From: Gryganskiella cystojenkinii
Lineage: Eukaryota; Mortierellomycota; Mortierellomycetes; Mortierellales; Mortierellaceae
Assembly (NCBI GenBank): GCA_015852425.1
Contig: JAAAIG010000286.1
Coordinates: forward strand, 1-41,712
Length of the DNA stretch: 41,712 bases
Direction: 5' to 3'
In this document: in pieces, positions 1 through 11,300 of the stretch
Position numbering within the stretch: position 1 is the first letter of the stretch
Layout: every line of letters starts with the position of its first letter
Position numbers and translations under genes: made by a program
Notes under the pieces: model-generated
The model's database searches: none
Seen by the model: only the letters and a program-made list of their open reading frames with translations
What the model was told of the DNA's origin: nothing

Positions 1-1018
1 GGCAAGTGTATCGCTGGCAAGTAGTGAAGAAGGCATGATGACTACAAGAAGGGAATGAGGCTTTGTTTTCGATTTAAGGTTTGATGGATGAGAGTGAAGT
101 TCGACTACTGTGGGGAAGAGCTTTCAAGTTGAATGGAAAGGATGAAGAGCTGCTATTTATCGTTTTTCTACTTGACGTTTCGATCGCACTCAAAAAAAAA
201 CTGCCAGCCAAACTCACGAACTGACGACCAGGATACACTGCGCACAGTATCCTACCGGGTACCATCGGACGCAAAAATAGTATTGTAGCCAATAGCCCTA
301 GGATTGGATGATTTTAGTATCACGACTTTGGTATCACCTAGCCTCGGAGTGTTCGCACCGAAGTGCTCTTCCCTTTTTGGGAATCCAAATCTCGATATCT
401 TCGGGTTTGATGATTTTAGTATCACGACCTTAGTATCACGACTTTGGTATAACTTAGTCTCGTCACCATCCTCTCCGCCAGATTACGAGAGTGTTCGCAC
501 CGAAGAGCTCTTCCGAATCCAACTCTTGATATCTTCGGGTTCGTCAAAATTGAATAGAAAAGGAGAACTGGTCGTGAAATGCTGGTCGTTTTCCCTTTTT
601 AAGGCTACAGGAGGCTAATAGCTCAACAGGACAAAAAAACAACGCGTGCTCTCTAGGAAGTCGGTGGCCATTAAAGAGGCGCTATTTGATCCTTTATGAT
701 AGTGGCGTTGTTGCTTTTGCTCGTTCTATTCTAGCATTTGCCTATGCCCTTTTTTGCCACTCCTTTCTCTTCCTTTCCGTCTTTTCTTTTTCTCTGAGGG
801 ACGCAACCAACTCCCCCAAAGTCTTCCTCGCCGTTGTCTTGTTCTGAGCACTCTCCATAACAAGAAAAAGATGGTGGCGCCTCCAACGGCATTCTACTCT
901 CTAGCCTGCTAGGAAAAAACCGCTCTGACCTGACCATCTTTGTCGTCCTCACTTCCACGAGCCACCACGACGCTGTACCTCTACCCATAGACATCAACGC
1001 GGAGGGGATGATTAAAGG
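1..1018. other. gene-poor left flank
   Basis: No convincing coding region is seen. The short open frames here have no recognisable motif and no splice logic. The stretch contains a degenerate direct repeat (listed separately, about 307-545) and otherwise AT-rich, pyrimidine-biased sequence of ordinary intergenic type. Confidence 0.6.
307..545. repeat. degenerate direct repeat, two copies
   Basis: The 20-mer GATGATTTTAGTATCACGAC occurs at 307-326 and again at 409-428. The block GAGTGTTCGCACCGAAG occurs at 347-363 and 489-505. A third shared block around GATATCTTCGGGTT occurs near 393-407 and 528-541. Their order is kept, so this is a partly diverged duplication of a roughly 100-140 bp unit, with a small internal re-duplication of TAGTATCACGAC in copy two. 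No coding function is apparent. Confidence 0.75.
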
Positions 1019-1184
1019 ATGCCATCTAAAGTGGACGAGGTCAAGGAGCTAACACTGGAAGAGAAAAAGCGAGAAGTTACGATGAAGAAGTTAACTCGAA
1101 TGACTCAAATCTCTCGAGAAAGAAAACCGGAGCTGGCAGCGAAACAGGATGCAGACGCCCGAAAACTGAAGCTGAATTCACTTC

Positions 1185-2103
1185 GTGTCCCTCGCGTGCT
1201 GGATTTTGTCATGCCTCCATGACGAACTCGAAGTGCTCGAGATTCGACTGCACGCAGCTTACGAAGTAAGGAACACGTTTTTCATTGTCGAGTCCGAGCA
1301 CGCGTTTGCTGGACAACCTAAACCACCCCATTCCAAGAACAACCAGGAACGGTTCCGATGGTTCGAGGACGAAATTGCTCATATTGTTCTCCCCGCGTTG
1401 ACTGAGGCCAAAGAACAAGGGTTTTGTAGCGACGTATCTTACGGCAGGTGATTCGTGTACTTGTCGACCCCAACGAGTATGACTTCATCCTGGTCGGACA
1501 CTTGGACGGAATTCCGAGGGCTTTGTTTATTCGAGAGGTCAAATAAGCGAGTGGGAAACGATTGATGGGCAAAGGTACTTTACACTACTACAGCTATGAT
1601 TTTCATCACGAAAATGTCTAGTCAGGCACTCTCCTGCGTCGCTATCGAGAACAGGGTTCGCCAGTCTGGTACTATAAGGAATATCCGAACCAGGATTTGG
1701 ACCCGTAAGATTGCAAAGGACAATTATCATCCTGCGGGACGAGTCCGAAAGGGAGGAAGGAGGGAAACAGAAAGCAGTCTGATGAGGAGGGCATATGTTA
1801 TCACTGTGCGTGCAGCCTAGAGATCAATCAAGTGGTACTCAAGGTTAATTCCTGGGGTCACCAAGATATGAACACACCCAAGCCCAAGGTCAAGGAGAAG
1901 AAATAGATCCTGGGGAAGACGTATTACATCCCGGATGGATAACCATGATGTGCCATCGTTTGCACTTGAGAACATGAACCGATTACCTTACAAGTCGAAC
2001 CGGAAAGGTCTTTCTACCGCTGGGTTTCTGGGTGTCAATCCGGAGGATCCTCTCGGTCTGATACCGCCATGTTTTCAATTCACTTGCGGTAAAACGGACG
2101 ATG
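1185..2103 (+). pseudogene. decayed GT17-type N-acetylglucosaminyltransferase remnant
   Basis: Several blocks typical of glycosyltransferase family 17 (beta-1,4-mannosyl-glycoprotein GlcNAc-transferase-like) lie in the right order but in different frames with stops between. The DELEVLEIRL block is at 1221-1250, followed by a FIVESEHAFAGQPKP-like stretch to about 1322. A LVGHLDGIPR block, where the family has a D-x-D-E-I-P-R motif, is near 1484-1519. YYSYDFHHEN is at 586-615 of the second kilobase (1586-1615), and DVPSFALENMNRLPYK at 1947-1994. Family members are usually continuous over about 300 residues. Here a TGA/frameshift near 1449, a TAA near 1545 and a TAG near 1619 break the frame, and the central W-x-N-E region is not found. 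The DxD-like motif also has His-Leu replacing acidic context. I infer a dead gene. An unusual multi-intron live gene is less likely because the breaks lack usable introns. Confidence 0.6.
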
Positions 2104-2130
2104 CCACTTCATTAAGGCCCTTAATTTAAG

Positions 2131-2502
2131 AGTTCTTGTGCTAGAGTAGTGGCGCACACTTCTTTTGTTAATTACTCCTCTCTTCTCTCCGCTCTTCGCA
2201 TCAGCACATCCTCCCCTCCGTCCCCTCCCTCTCTCCCTTTTCATTCATCGTGGCTGGTCCCGCGGCTTTGACGTCCATCCACAATGAACCCACCCCAACA
2301 AGGTACAAAAAATACATTTCCTTCCTCATTCCTCGACAAGTACACGCGCCACCATCGTGACATCGTGACAAAATATAAGACAAAAGGAGCTACTGGGAGA
2401 CTCTTTCTGACAGCCAAACCTCTTCCCTATGTTCTTTGACCTCCATTAGTTGTCTACCAACTATGCTGTATTCATTGTTGGACAGAACTTGAATTGCGAG
2501 CC
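2131..2502 (+). promoter_or_regulatory. leader/promoter region of the KH-domain gene
   Basis: 372 bp precede the proposed ATG at 2503. A pronounced CT-rich tract spans about 2166-2245, as in the leaders of several other genes in this window. No clear TATA element is visible. The exact transcription start cannot be read from sequence. Confidence 0.35.
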
Positions 2503-5500
2503 ATGGAGAATGATATCAAGTAAGTAGGCTCATTGTGGTGCATGGTCTTACAGACTCGTAATGGATCACCATGGGGGCCGTGGAATCTTTTTTCTTTCTT
2601 TTTGCTTTCTAACACGCTACTCTTCCCTCTTTTGATTCCCGTGAATAGACAGATCGAAGAACAAAACTCGACCACCATCGTATGGCTCAGCGACAAAAAG
2701 GCAAGTCTATGAAAACAACAGCCGGTGTTATGTGATAACAAAAGACCCAAGCCTTGGATTTCAGGTCAACCATACACCATTCTCTCAACAAGTCACTCAT
2801 ATGACCAGCGACTCGGCATGATGCATATCCCCCTCCACCCGTTGTCGTCTTTCAGGAAGCAGAAGTGGATGCTCTCCTGGCAGTCTCTTTATTATCGCGA
2901 TTGCAGGAAACCATTTACACTACCTCACTACCTCGAGTACACTGCAATAGAGGCTGATGAATGAACCTTTTTTCTTTTTGTTGCCACCAAATTTAAACAG
3001 AGATTCAAAATCACGGGATTCGATCCGATCCAACAGAAAACATCGTATGTCGTTCCAATCCTCTCAAACACTCAAAGGACCTTTTCTTCATTTTTGAAGT
3101 TCATGCTACTAACATATGTTGCCATGTGCGGGTGAACTCTGTGGACAAACAGACTCGGTCTTCTCTCGGACTTATTGACAAGCAAGGTAGACGAGAATAC
3201 GCTGTCTGATCACGAAGCATATGATAAAGTTCGATCACTTCTAACAAACCTGTCCCTTTGTTTAAAACTTTACATTTCCTTCATAGATGCCGGCGACTCC
3301 AATCCTGTCAGAAACTCCTTACGGCCAGGTCAATACCTCAGCAACTAGCTCCACAGGTAACGGTGCACCCAACCCCGTGCGACCAGTCGCTTCACTTATC
3401 TCAGCGCAAGATCTCAGTCCATCTCTTGGAAGCGCGACCCTCCAAAGACAAGAACCTGTCGAGATCATCCCAGCACCCACCCCTCTCCGATCTCGAGAGT
3501 TCGTGGCCATGTTCCGGGTCAGGAACGACGTTGAAGATCACATGAAAATGTACTATGCGGACAAGACCCAAAGGAAGGACCTTCCCACGGTGATTGCCGA
3601 GAGTCAAGGCTGCAGAGCCGAGTTATCGGAGCAAGGCGAGGTATACGGTTGTTTGTTTGTTTTCACTATCTTTAAAAGTAGCAGTCGTCTCATTTCAAGA
3701 AGAAGAAAAAGGAACTCTAATACAAAACGTTTTATTTTTTCTCCTCCAGCCTCGAACGGTTACAATCATTGGCCCAAGCCAGCAAAGTGTCAACCTCTGT
3801 CGTCAGCAAATGGAACAGATGCAGGAGTACTTTCTCCGAAGGCCTTTCATGGCACAAAGGCTCGCACTTTTCTATGGCAACCCGAGTCAGATCTATCGGG
3901 TACGGTTCATGCAGTTCACGGATCATCCCTATCATTCAACCCACACCAAATTCTTCCCCGGCCACTTGGACATGAAGGATCCGCAACATTACTGTGTCGC
4001 CGTCAAGGCCACTTTCGACAAATCGCGAGGCATTTGGGCCTTCATGAAGGAGCCAAGCACAAAGACCAGGGAATCGATGAACTTTCAGACAACAACCCCA
4101 GTGACAAAGCAACCGTTCCCGCAACTTCCTTCTCGATCCTCTATTCCGTTTTCATATCAAGTTGCTGACGCCTCCACCTCCGCCTCTGCCTCTGCCTCTG
4201 CCTCTGCTGCTGCTGCTTCTGCTTCTGGTACCACAGCTACTGCTGCCATTGCTGGTAGAAGTGATCAGGAAGTATGGCCACTGGCAAGGCTCCCGGACGT
4301 GAAATCTTCGATGTGGTCGACGGCAAAGCAAAACACCGTTAGCACAGCTAAGGCCCTTACAAACGGCCATACTGTGGCTTCTCCGACCTGGGGAACACAT
4401 GCTAGAACTTCTGCCCCCTCTGCCCAAAAATCTGCGGGCAGTTGGCCTAGCCCTCCCACCAATCGACTTGCAGTCGAAAAGTCTTCGACAGGATGGGCGG
4501 CCTCGGCGGATTGTTCGTCGAATTGGGCCGGTTCTTCTTCTGGTACTGTCCGTGCTCTCCAGCAGTCAGAGTGGCCCGCTCCTACTTTTGACAACCGTGA
4601 AGAAGGCGATTTTCCCACTCTGCCCAAGGCAAAGGCGCCAGTCAAGAAGGGTGGAATTCCCGCACTTCCACCCGTCCGAGTCGTGCCGCCATCTGCAGGA
4701 GCCTTCTTGAATGTCGGCGCCGGTGCGCAGTCTTCTCAAGTCTCTACCCACGCTTCCTCTAGTTCTCTTCCACCCGCGTTTCTCACTTCGACCCCGCAGT
4801 TTGTCTTTGGAGACGCGGACTTTGAGTTTCTGGAGAAGACTACCAGAATTACACCGCCTGCGACTACAGACTCTCTTGAACTAGCGATAGCCCGTCTACG
4901 CGACCCCGCAAAGGAAGAAGAGGACAGACGGCGAGAAATGCGCAATATTATTCCTCAACAAGCTACGCCGGACACGACATGGAAAGAACTTGACAATTTC
5001 CTCGTTAGAGCGCGCTCGTTCAACTTGCGACGACAAGCCGAAACAATCCGACTGTGCTTGGACGAACTTCGAGGTCAACGGAAAGAAATTCGCTTGATCG
5101 GCCGGTTGGGCTCGGTCGTCTATCCAAAGGAATCTTCGCTCGCCAACAAGGTCTTTGAGTGTCAAGAGCTCAGTCAGTTGAAGGCTGATTTTTCTCCCAT
5201 GTAACCGGTCTTGTCTATTCTCTTGTTGTGGTTGTATATAATGAGCTCGTTTCTTGAGTGCTTAACAATCTGCGATATTCTCTGCCTTGCCTTTAGTTCA
5301 ACTGTGTCGCAGGATAACATTGAGACATTGTATGGGTATCTGGGACATCCAAACGTGGATACTGCCCATTACGAAGTGTACTGCAATAGTCGCAACAATC
5401 CACAAACGAGTTGGATTTCCACCCTGATCACCATCCCATCGAACAAGGCCATCCTGGACCGTGTGGTCACGCCATGGGAGACGTTAGGCGAGGTGACCTG

Positions 5501-6267
5501 GAATGCACTCGATCGAGACCTTGATTTCGAGTTGTTGGTGCAAGCAAGACAGGGTATTAGCCGCAACTCAACCTCAGCCCTGGGCAGGACTGATGTCAAG
5601 CCCTACCGAGACTTTCAAAAGAAGCTTTCTCTTGGGTATGTTAAGCCAATTTTGAGAGTGTATTTTCTGTCATTCTGGTCGACGGTATCTCACCATGTTA
5701 CTGCGTTATCCTATCAATGTGTGTATTAGCACCAAGAACAGCCACATTACTTGCCACGAGATCGCCGATTACTTGGAGGTCCAGCAGATCGTGTTCCGGG
5801 AATCGAAGCACTTTGACCGAAAAGACGAGAGCGGATTTACGATTGTTGTTCATAGAGTGGAGGAACTTCAGCTCACACGTGAACAGCGACTTGGACTGGT
5901 AAAGGGTCTGACGAGAGGTCGTGGTCGGACCTGGTATGAGATTGAGGTAAGGGCAACTTCTTTCTTGCTCTTATGTTTTATCTTTGGGAGTATCCTGGTA
6001 ATCTGTAAACTGATATCTAACTCTTACGTTTAGGTCCACTGCGAATCGATCAACCGTTGGCTGAAATCGAACCTGACCTTGACACCGGGACTAGTTGCGG
6101 ATTGGGAACCCTCGGACCTGATTGGAGATACTCTTGAGGAGGCGACGGATCGTCCACTAGTTCGGATGGTCAAGCAAATGATGGAACTAGCGAGCGAATG
6201 CCAGCAAAAGTTTTATGTACAAGACGAGGTGTCCACCGACGACCTTTTACTTTTGCGAAGAATTTGA
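2503..6267 (+). CDS. KH-domain RNA-binding protein, 10 exons, about 940 aa
   Basis: Exons: 2503-2519, 2649-2700, 2856-2936, 3001-3044, 3153-3186, 3287-3640, 3750-5200, 5297-5635, 5730-5946, 6034-6267 (2823 nt). All phases join without a stop. A KH-like segment at residues ~165-220 spans the 3640/3750 junction; it has an I-A-x-x-x-G-C core followed by TVTIIGPSQQSVNLCRQQM, the usual beta strand plus C-terminal helix. A Ser/Ala low-complexity linker follows (residues ~334-355). The C-terminal ~350 residues are dense, non-repetitive globular sequence (EELQLTREQRLGLVKGLTRG near 5863-5922) that I cannot assign. KH folds bind single-stranded RNA or DNA, so a role in mRNA or translation control is inferred. 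It may be related to yeast YLL032C-type KH proteins, but that is only a suggestion. Intron 2 uses a GC donor. The first five small exons are less certain than the rest, and the intron 3187-3286 donor (GTAGAC) is weak. Confidence 0.65.
2701..2855 (+). other. GC-AG intron in the KH-domain gene
   Basis: The exon ends AAAAAG and the intron begins GCAAGT, the classic AG|GCAAGT context of the minor GC-AG class. It ends TCTTTCAG at 2855. This junction keeps phase 0 into EAEVDALLA, whereas reading through meets a stop within four codons. Confidence 0.55.
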
Positions 6268-6702
6268 TCCGCCTCTCCTTTCTCTTGACGTTATCCACAT
6301 TCACGTCAGCCCAAAGCGTTGGTACACTGGCTTATCCCTTGTGGGAATTATTTGTCAATGGCTAGTGCTGTGTAAACTGAACAGATCGCAGAAGATTGTA
6401 AAAAACGAAACATTGTTGTTCTTCTAGTCAATCCAATAACTCATTTGGAAAAATCAATGTGTATTATCGATAAAAAAGCCAAAAGGGAGTCTAGCAAAGG
6501 TATGTGTGCGTGGTTTGTTGTTGACAGACGAATGAGAGGATGAGGATGAGGTTAGAGGGATCAGGAGAGAGAGAGAGAGAGAAGGGAATAGAAATAGGAA
6601 TAAAAGAGCTGTGAGGTGTGTTGGTCTATGGTACAAATAAACGGGGGAATATCAAAACGACGGTAAACGGGGAGATAGGAGGGGATAGCAAAAAAGTTAG
6701 AT
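6268..6702. other. convergent 3' intergenic region
   Basis: 435 bp separate the stops of the KH-domain gene (+) and the Med25-like gene (-). The stretch holds both 3' untranslated regions, a TTGTAAAAAACG-type AT-rich run, and a (GA)n microsatellite at about 6563-6581. No independent gene is seen. Confidence 0.6.
6563..6581. repeat. (GA)n microsatellite
   Basis: Nine to ten alternating GA dinucleotides lie in the 3' intergenic region between two convergent genes. Confidence 0.85.
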
Positions 6703-8349
6703 TTAACCCTGACTTGGATCCATATGGCCTTGGTTCGCTTGTTGTTGTTGCTGTTGCTGCTGTTGTTGATGGTGAAGCAGTTGCTGCTGTTGTTGTTGGA
6801 ACTGTTGCAATTGGATTCGTTGCTGAATCGTAAGGGGGGAACCAAAGGGACCATTGACATTGTTTTGAAGGTTCTGCAGAATATTCTGAGTACCTCCAGC
6901 GCCAGAAGCCGCCGCGGCAGCGGCTGCGGCTTGCGCCTGTTGGAATTGCATGGTCTGCATTGGACTACTGACATTAACTGAAGATAGACAAGTAAAGGAA
7001 AAACAAAATGAGTCAGGAAAGGGATTGGTTTGAAAGACATGGCAAAAGAGATAAAAAGTGCTGTTTGGAAAAACTCACGTTGTCCATTCTGCGCTTGGCC
7101 CTGCTGTTGTTGTTGCTGTTGCTGTTGGTAGGCTAGCTGTTGTTGTTGCAGGACCCGGTTTCGCTGCTGTTGAATCAACTGAGCTTGCATCAAGAACTGT
7201 TGTTGCTGAGTCTGTTGTGCGGTCAATCCGCCGGCCTGGTTCACCGGCGACATCAAGTTGGGCGATCCAACGCCACCTTGTTGCTGTGCCGCCGCCGCTT
7301 GTGCCGCTACCTGAGCTGCCGCTTGTGCAGCTTGTTGCTGCTGTTGAAGCTGTTGCAGTTGCGCCAATTGCTGCTGCTGTTGCTGTTGGATCGTGCCAGG
7401 AATACCACCGACGGACAAGTTGGGGATTGGGACCTTCAAGAATAACAGACCAATAAGCTTGTGCTGTTTCTCGTGATAGATCAGGACCATCCCCGCTGTG
7501 GGGCTAATCTGAGGGAATCGAACGACGGCGACCATTTTCTTAATCCCCAGCGATTTCGTCAACGCATCAAAGAGCGAGCTGTTCTCGACCGTGTTGTTGG
7601 CGGTAGGGTAGATGTGAATAAAGGGCAAGCTGTGCAACTCGGCCAACTTTTGAAGCTCGGTCGTCTTGGCAGGCATATGACCCGTGATTTGAAGCTTCCT
7701 AGGCCAGAGTGAGAAGTTGCTAGAAATAAAATGTAAAAAAATGGAAGTGTGTCCGTCAGCTTCTTTCAGACTCCATATAAAGACTTCAAAAACAAGAGGT
7801 TGACAAAAGAGTTCAACGTACTATTCATCTTCCAAGGACTTGTCCAGTTTCTTGCCCGCAAACGTCGAGATTGCACAAGAAAACTCTCTGGGTAGTTGAG
7901 CTCCAGGAGTGTTGATCATCCAAGCCAGATCGCCGGACCAGACAGGGTCGCCTCCAAGACCAATGTTCCTTTGTTGTTGTTGAGCGGCCTGTAACAAAAT
8001 CTGATGTTGTTGATGCAACTGAATTTGAGCTTGTTGGAGTTGCGGTTGTTGTTGTTGCAGTTGCGGCTGCTGTTGTTGTTGTGGTTGTTGACCCTGGGGT
8101 ACAGTCTGTTGTTGAAGTTGAGGAGTGAGTTGTTGTTGCTGCTGCTGCTGTTGAAGCTGTGGCACAGTCTGCTGCTGTTGTTGTGGCGCTTGCTGCTGTT
8201 GCATCTGTGGTGTTTGCTGTTGTTGCAACTGTTGTTGAGCAAGCGAGGGAGTTCCCTGTTGTTGCTGCTGCTGACCATCTGGTTGCTGTTGCATCTGAAG
8301 GGGCTGGTTCAGGTTCTGGCCCTGTTGCTGCTGCTGCTGCTGCTGCTGC

Positions 8350-8380
<31 letters not shown>

Positions 8381-11300
8381 GCAACATTCGCTGCTGCTGC
8401 AGGATCATGTTTTGCAACTGTTGTTGTTGAGGGTTTTGAGGTTGCTGTTGACCTTGTTGATTCAGTTGGGCTTGTTGATGCATCCGTTGAATGGCAACAA
8501 GTTGCCGCAATTGCTGCTGCTGGGGAACACTGAGCGCCCCTCCAGAGGTAAGGCGCTGTTGCAGCGCGCGAAGCAACTGAAGTTGAGGCAACGTGAGCTG
8601 TGGTAAAGTCGCCTGCTGCGGTTGCTGCTGCTGTTGCTGTGGTGGTGGTGGCTGCTGCTGTTGTTGTTGTTGTTGTTGTTGAGGCTGTTGCTGAGGTTGC
8701 TGTGTGAGCTGGGGTTGTTGAGGTTGCTGTTGAAGCTGCTGCTGTGGTTGTTGTTGTTGACCAATGGTCGCGACATTGTTTGCCATCGAGGTGGGTGGTC
8801 GTTGCTGCTGCAACTGAGCAGCGGCACTCGCATTCGGTGAAGACCCTGAGCCGAGATTGGTCGCAGGTGAGCCAGCATTCCGTTGCAAAGGCGAACTTCC
8901 GATCGTAGACTTTGCTGTCAACGGGGATCCGGTTTGCAATTGCTGTTGCTGCTGTTGTGCTGCTTGCTGTTGTTGTGCCGCTTGCTGTTGTTGCTGTTGT
9001 TGCTGCATTAAGTACTGTCGCTGAAGTTGTTGCTGAGCAGCTTGACGCTGCGCCAATGCAGCCTGTTGTGCCTGTTGTTGAGCGGCCTGTTGCTGGGCTT
9101 GTTGTTGCACCGCGGCTGCTTGTTGCTGCTGTTGTTGTTGGGAGGCAGCGAGTTGAGCGGCTTGCTGGGCTGCCTGTTGAGTCGCCTGTTGGGCCGCTTG
9201 TTGAGCAGCCGCGGCAGCTGCGACTTGTTGAGCTTGCTGTTGAGCTTGCACCTGGAGCGCTTGTGCCTGTGCCTGCGCTTGCGCCTGCGCCTGAGCCTGT
9301 GCCTGTGCCTGCGCCTGCGCTTGAGCTTGTGCCTGTGCCTGCGCTTGTGCGAGCTGCTGTTGGATCAAAGGCGATGCCTGTGGTTGTTGTTGGGGTTGTT
9401 GCCCTTGATTTCCGTTGCCGTTCGCGTTCGCGATTGCATTTGCATTTGCATTCACCTGCGCTTGCATAGCCTGCATCTGCTGGAGCTGCATCGCCTTCAA
9501 AGCCTGCACCTGTTGCGGAGTAAATTGTTTGAGTTGTTGAGGCGTGAGATGTTGCAGCTGCTGAGGCGTAATTTGCTGAAGTCCCAGAGATTGGACTTGA
9601 ATAGGCTGGGTTCCTTGTACTTGCTGCTGGGTCATGAAAGGAGAACTGGTCATGGGATTGACGGCACGAGCCAAGGCTGGGCTGGCAATGTTGCTGTTCG
9701 TGTTGGTCGGCGTGTTGCTGCCTATTGTGATAGGACTCGAGGAGTCGTTCGGTGCGTTTGCAACAGAGGTTGTGAGAGTCTCGGTCTTGATGCCTCCTTG
9801 ATCCTTCTTCGAGTCGTCTGATGACTGAACGCTACCGTTTGAGGTTGGCGCAACAATGGGCGCAGATGGTGTCGAGTTATTCTCGACCTTGGTTCTCTTT
9901 GCAGTTGGACCATCAGTCATGTTGGGAGAGGTTCCCGTGGCGGCAGGTGAACTAGCCGAGGGTTCCCGCTTAAGGTCCGAGTTATCAACTCCTGCTGCTA
10001 CTGTTCCTGTTGGTCCTGGCCCATACGAAGCACTGCCTCTCTTGCCTCCTTGTGTCATGGTGGGACTGGCATTGTGACTGTCCGTGACGACCGGAGTCGA
10101 TGCACTGGTAGGTGGTGCCGTAGGAGGTGTTGGAAGTTGAAATCCAGCGAGCTTGACGATGTGCTTTGGTGAGGCCTTGGGCAAAGCGTCGATGATTGAG
10201 ACGGAGGGATCGTTCACTTTGGTCACTAGATCCAGGAGCTCACCATGCTTTGAAGGTGTGATTAGAGACAGGGATATTGCTCGCTATAACGAAAGAAAGG
10301 ATGTGAACGATAAAGATGAGTCTGTTAGCAATCTCGAAAAGGTAAAGGCGGACTTGTTTTGCTTATCATTCGACCAAAGGTGTTTTTTATCGTATAGGTA
10401 CCTTGAGAAGCTCCTGTGCGGTATTGCTGAGGTTAAAGTTGTCATAACGCTCATTCGAGTTGCATCGACATCCTGTCAAATGTGGAGAGCTATCTGCGAC
10501 CAGGATCAAATGTCGCTCTGGTTCTGCGTTGTCGTTGATCTTGAGTTCATCGTATTGGTCAAAGAGCTAGAATATGAAAAAACGGAGTAAAGTAGAAATG
10601 GTGAGAAAACAGTCGGGGCAGACTGATAATGACAGGGTGCATCCTAGGACGTTATTTTATCTCCGTGATCGTCTCCTGCTGTTTCATCCCTGCTTCTTGT
10701 CTTTAATGCTTGTTCGTCTGATTTGTTTCTTCTATTTCTTCTTCTCCTTCTTTTTCTCCCGACCATCCAAAAGAAACATGATAAACATAATTGGGAAAAT
10801 CTTTGATGATTAGACAACGTATTAGTCCTACCTCCAAAGCGGACACAAGACCCTCGGTCACAGCATTTCTGAAAACGCCACCATACTCAAATCGAATACC
10901 CCTGAGTTCCCGAAGGAACGACAAGGGATCGTTGGTGAAGTAACGGGCATCGACGGTCGAGGTTGAGCTCGGTTGGTAATCGCCATAGATTGTCAGTCCA
11001 CAGCGTACCAGGGGCTGTCAACAAGAAAGAAGAGTGGAAAAGAAGCAGTTCCAGGATGAAAAAAGTAAGAAAGAAAGGGGGGGGGTACAAAACAAAAGAC
11101 AAACGGACGGTGTTGAATTAGCTCATGTGGGGTAACAAACAGCAACAACGATCCTCCCCTTTCTAGCATCCGTTGTCTGCGATCATATGCTGATTGATAT
11201 AACCACAACGGAGAGACGGAGAGATAGAGCGGGAGAAAGAAAGAGAGAGAGAGAGTGTGTGTGTGTATGTGTGTGTGTTGGTTGACCTACAGCGTCCTTG

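Noticed and set aside
1019..1222. Lys/Glu-rich 67-codon frame as a separate small gene
   Set aside because: No motif or splice support. It abuts and partly overlaps the GT17 remnant and is more likely part of its decayed 5' end or chance.
8004..9821. Leu-rich and Val/Ala-rich plus-strand open frames opposite the Gln tract of Med25
   Set aside because: Complement of CAG/CAA repeats gives CTG/TTG and GTT/GCT runs without stops; pure composition shadow.
11240..11278. Possible CRISPR-like or regulatory array
   Set aside because: Simple (GA)n/(GT)n microsatellite in an intron; there are no spacers and the host is eukaryotic.
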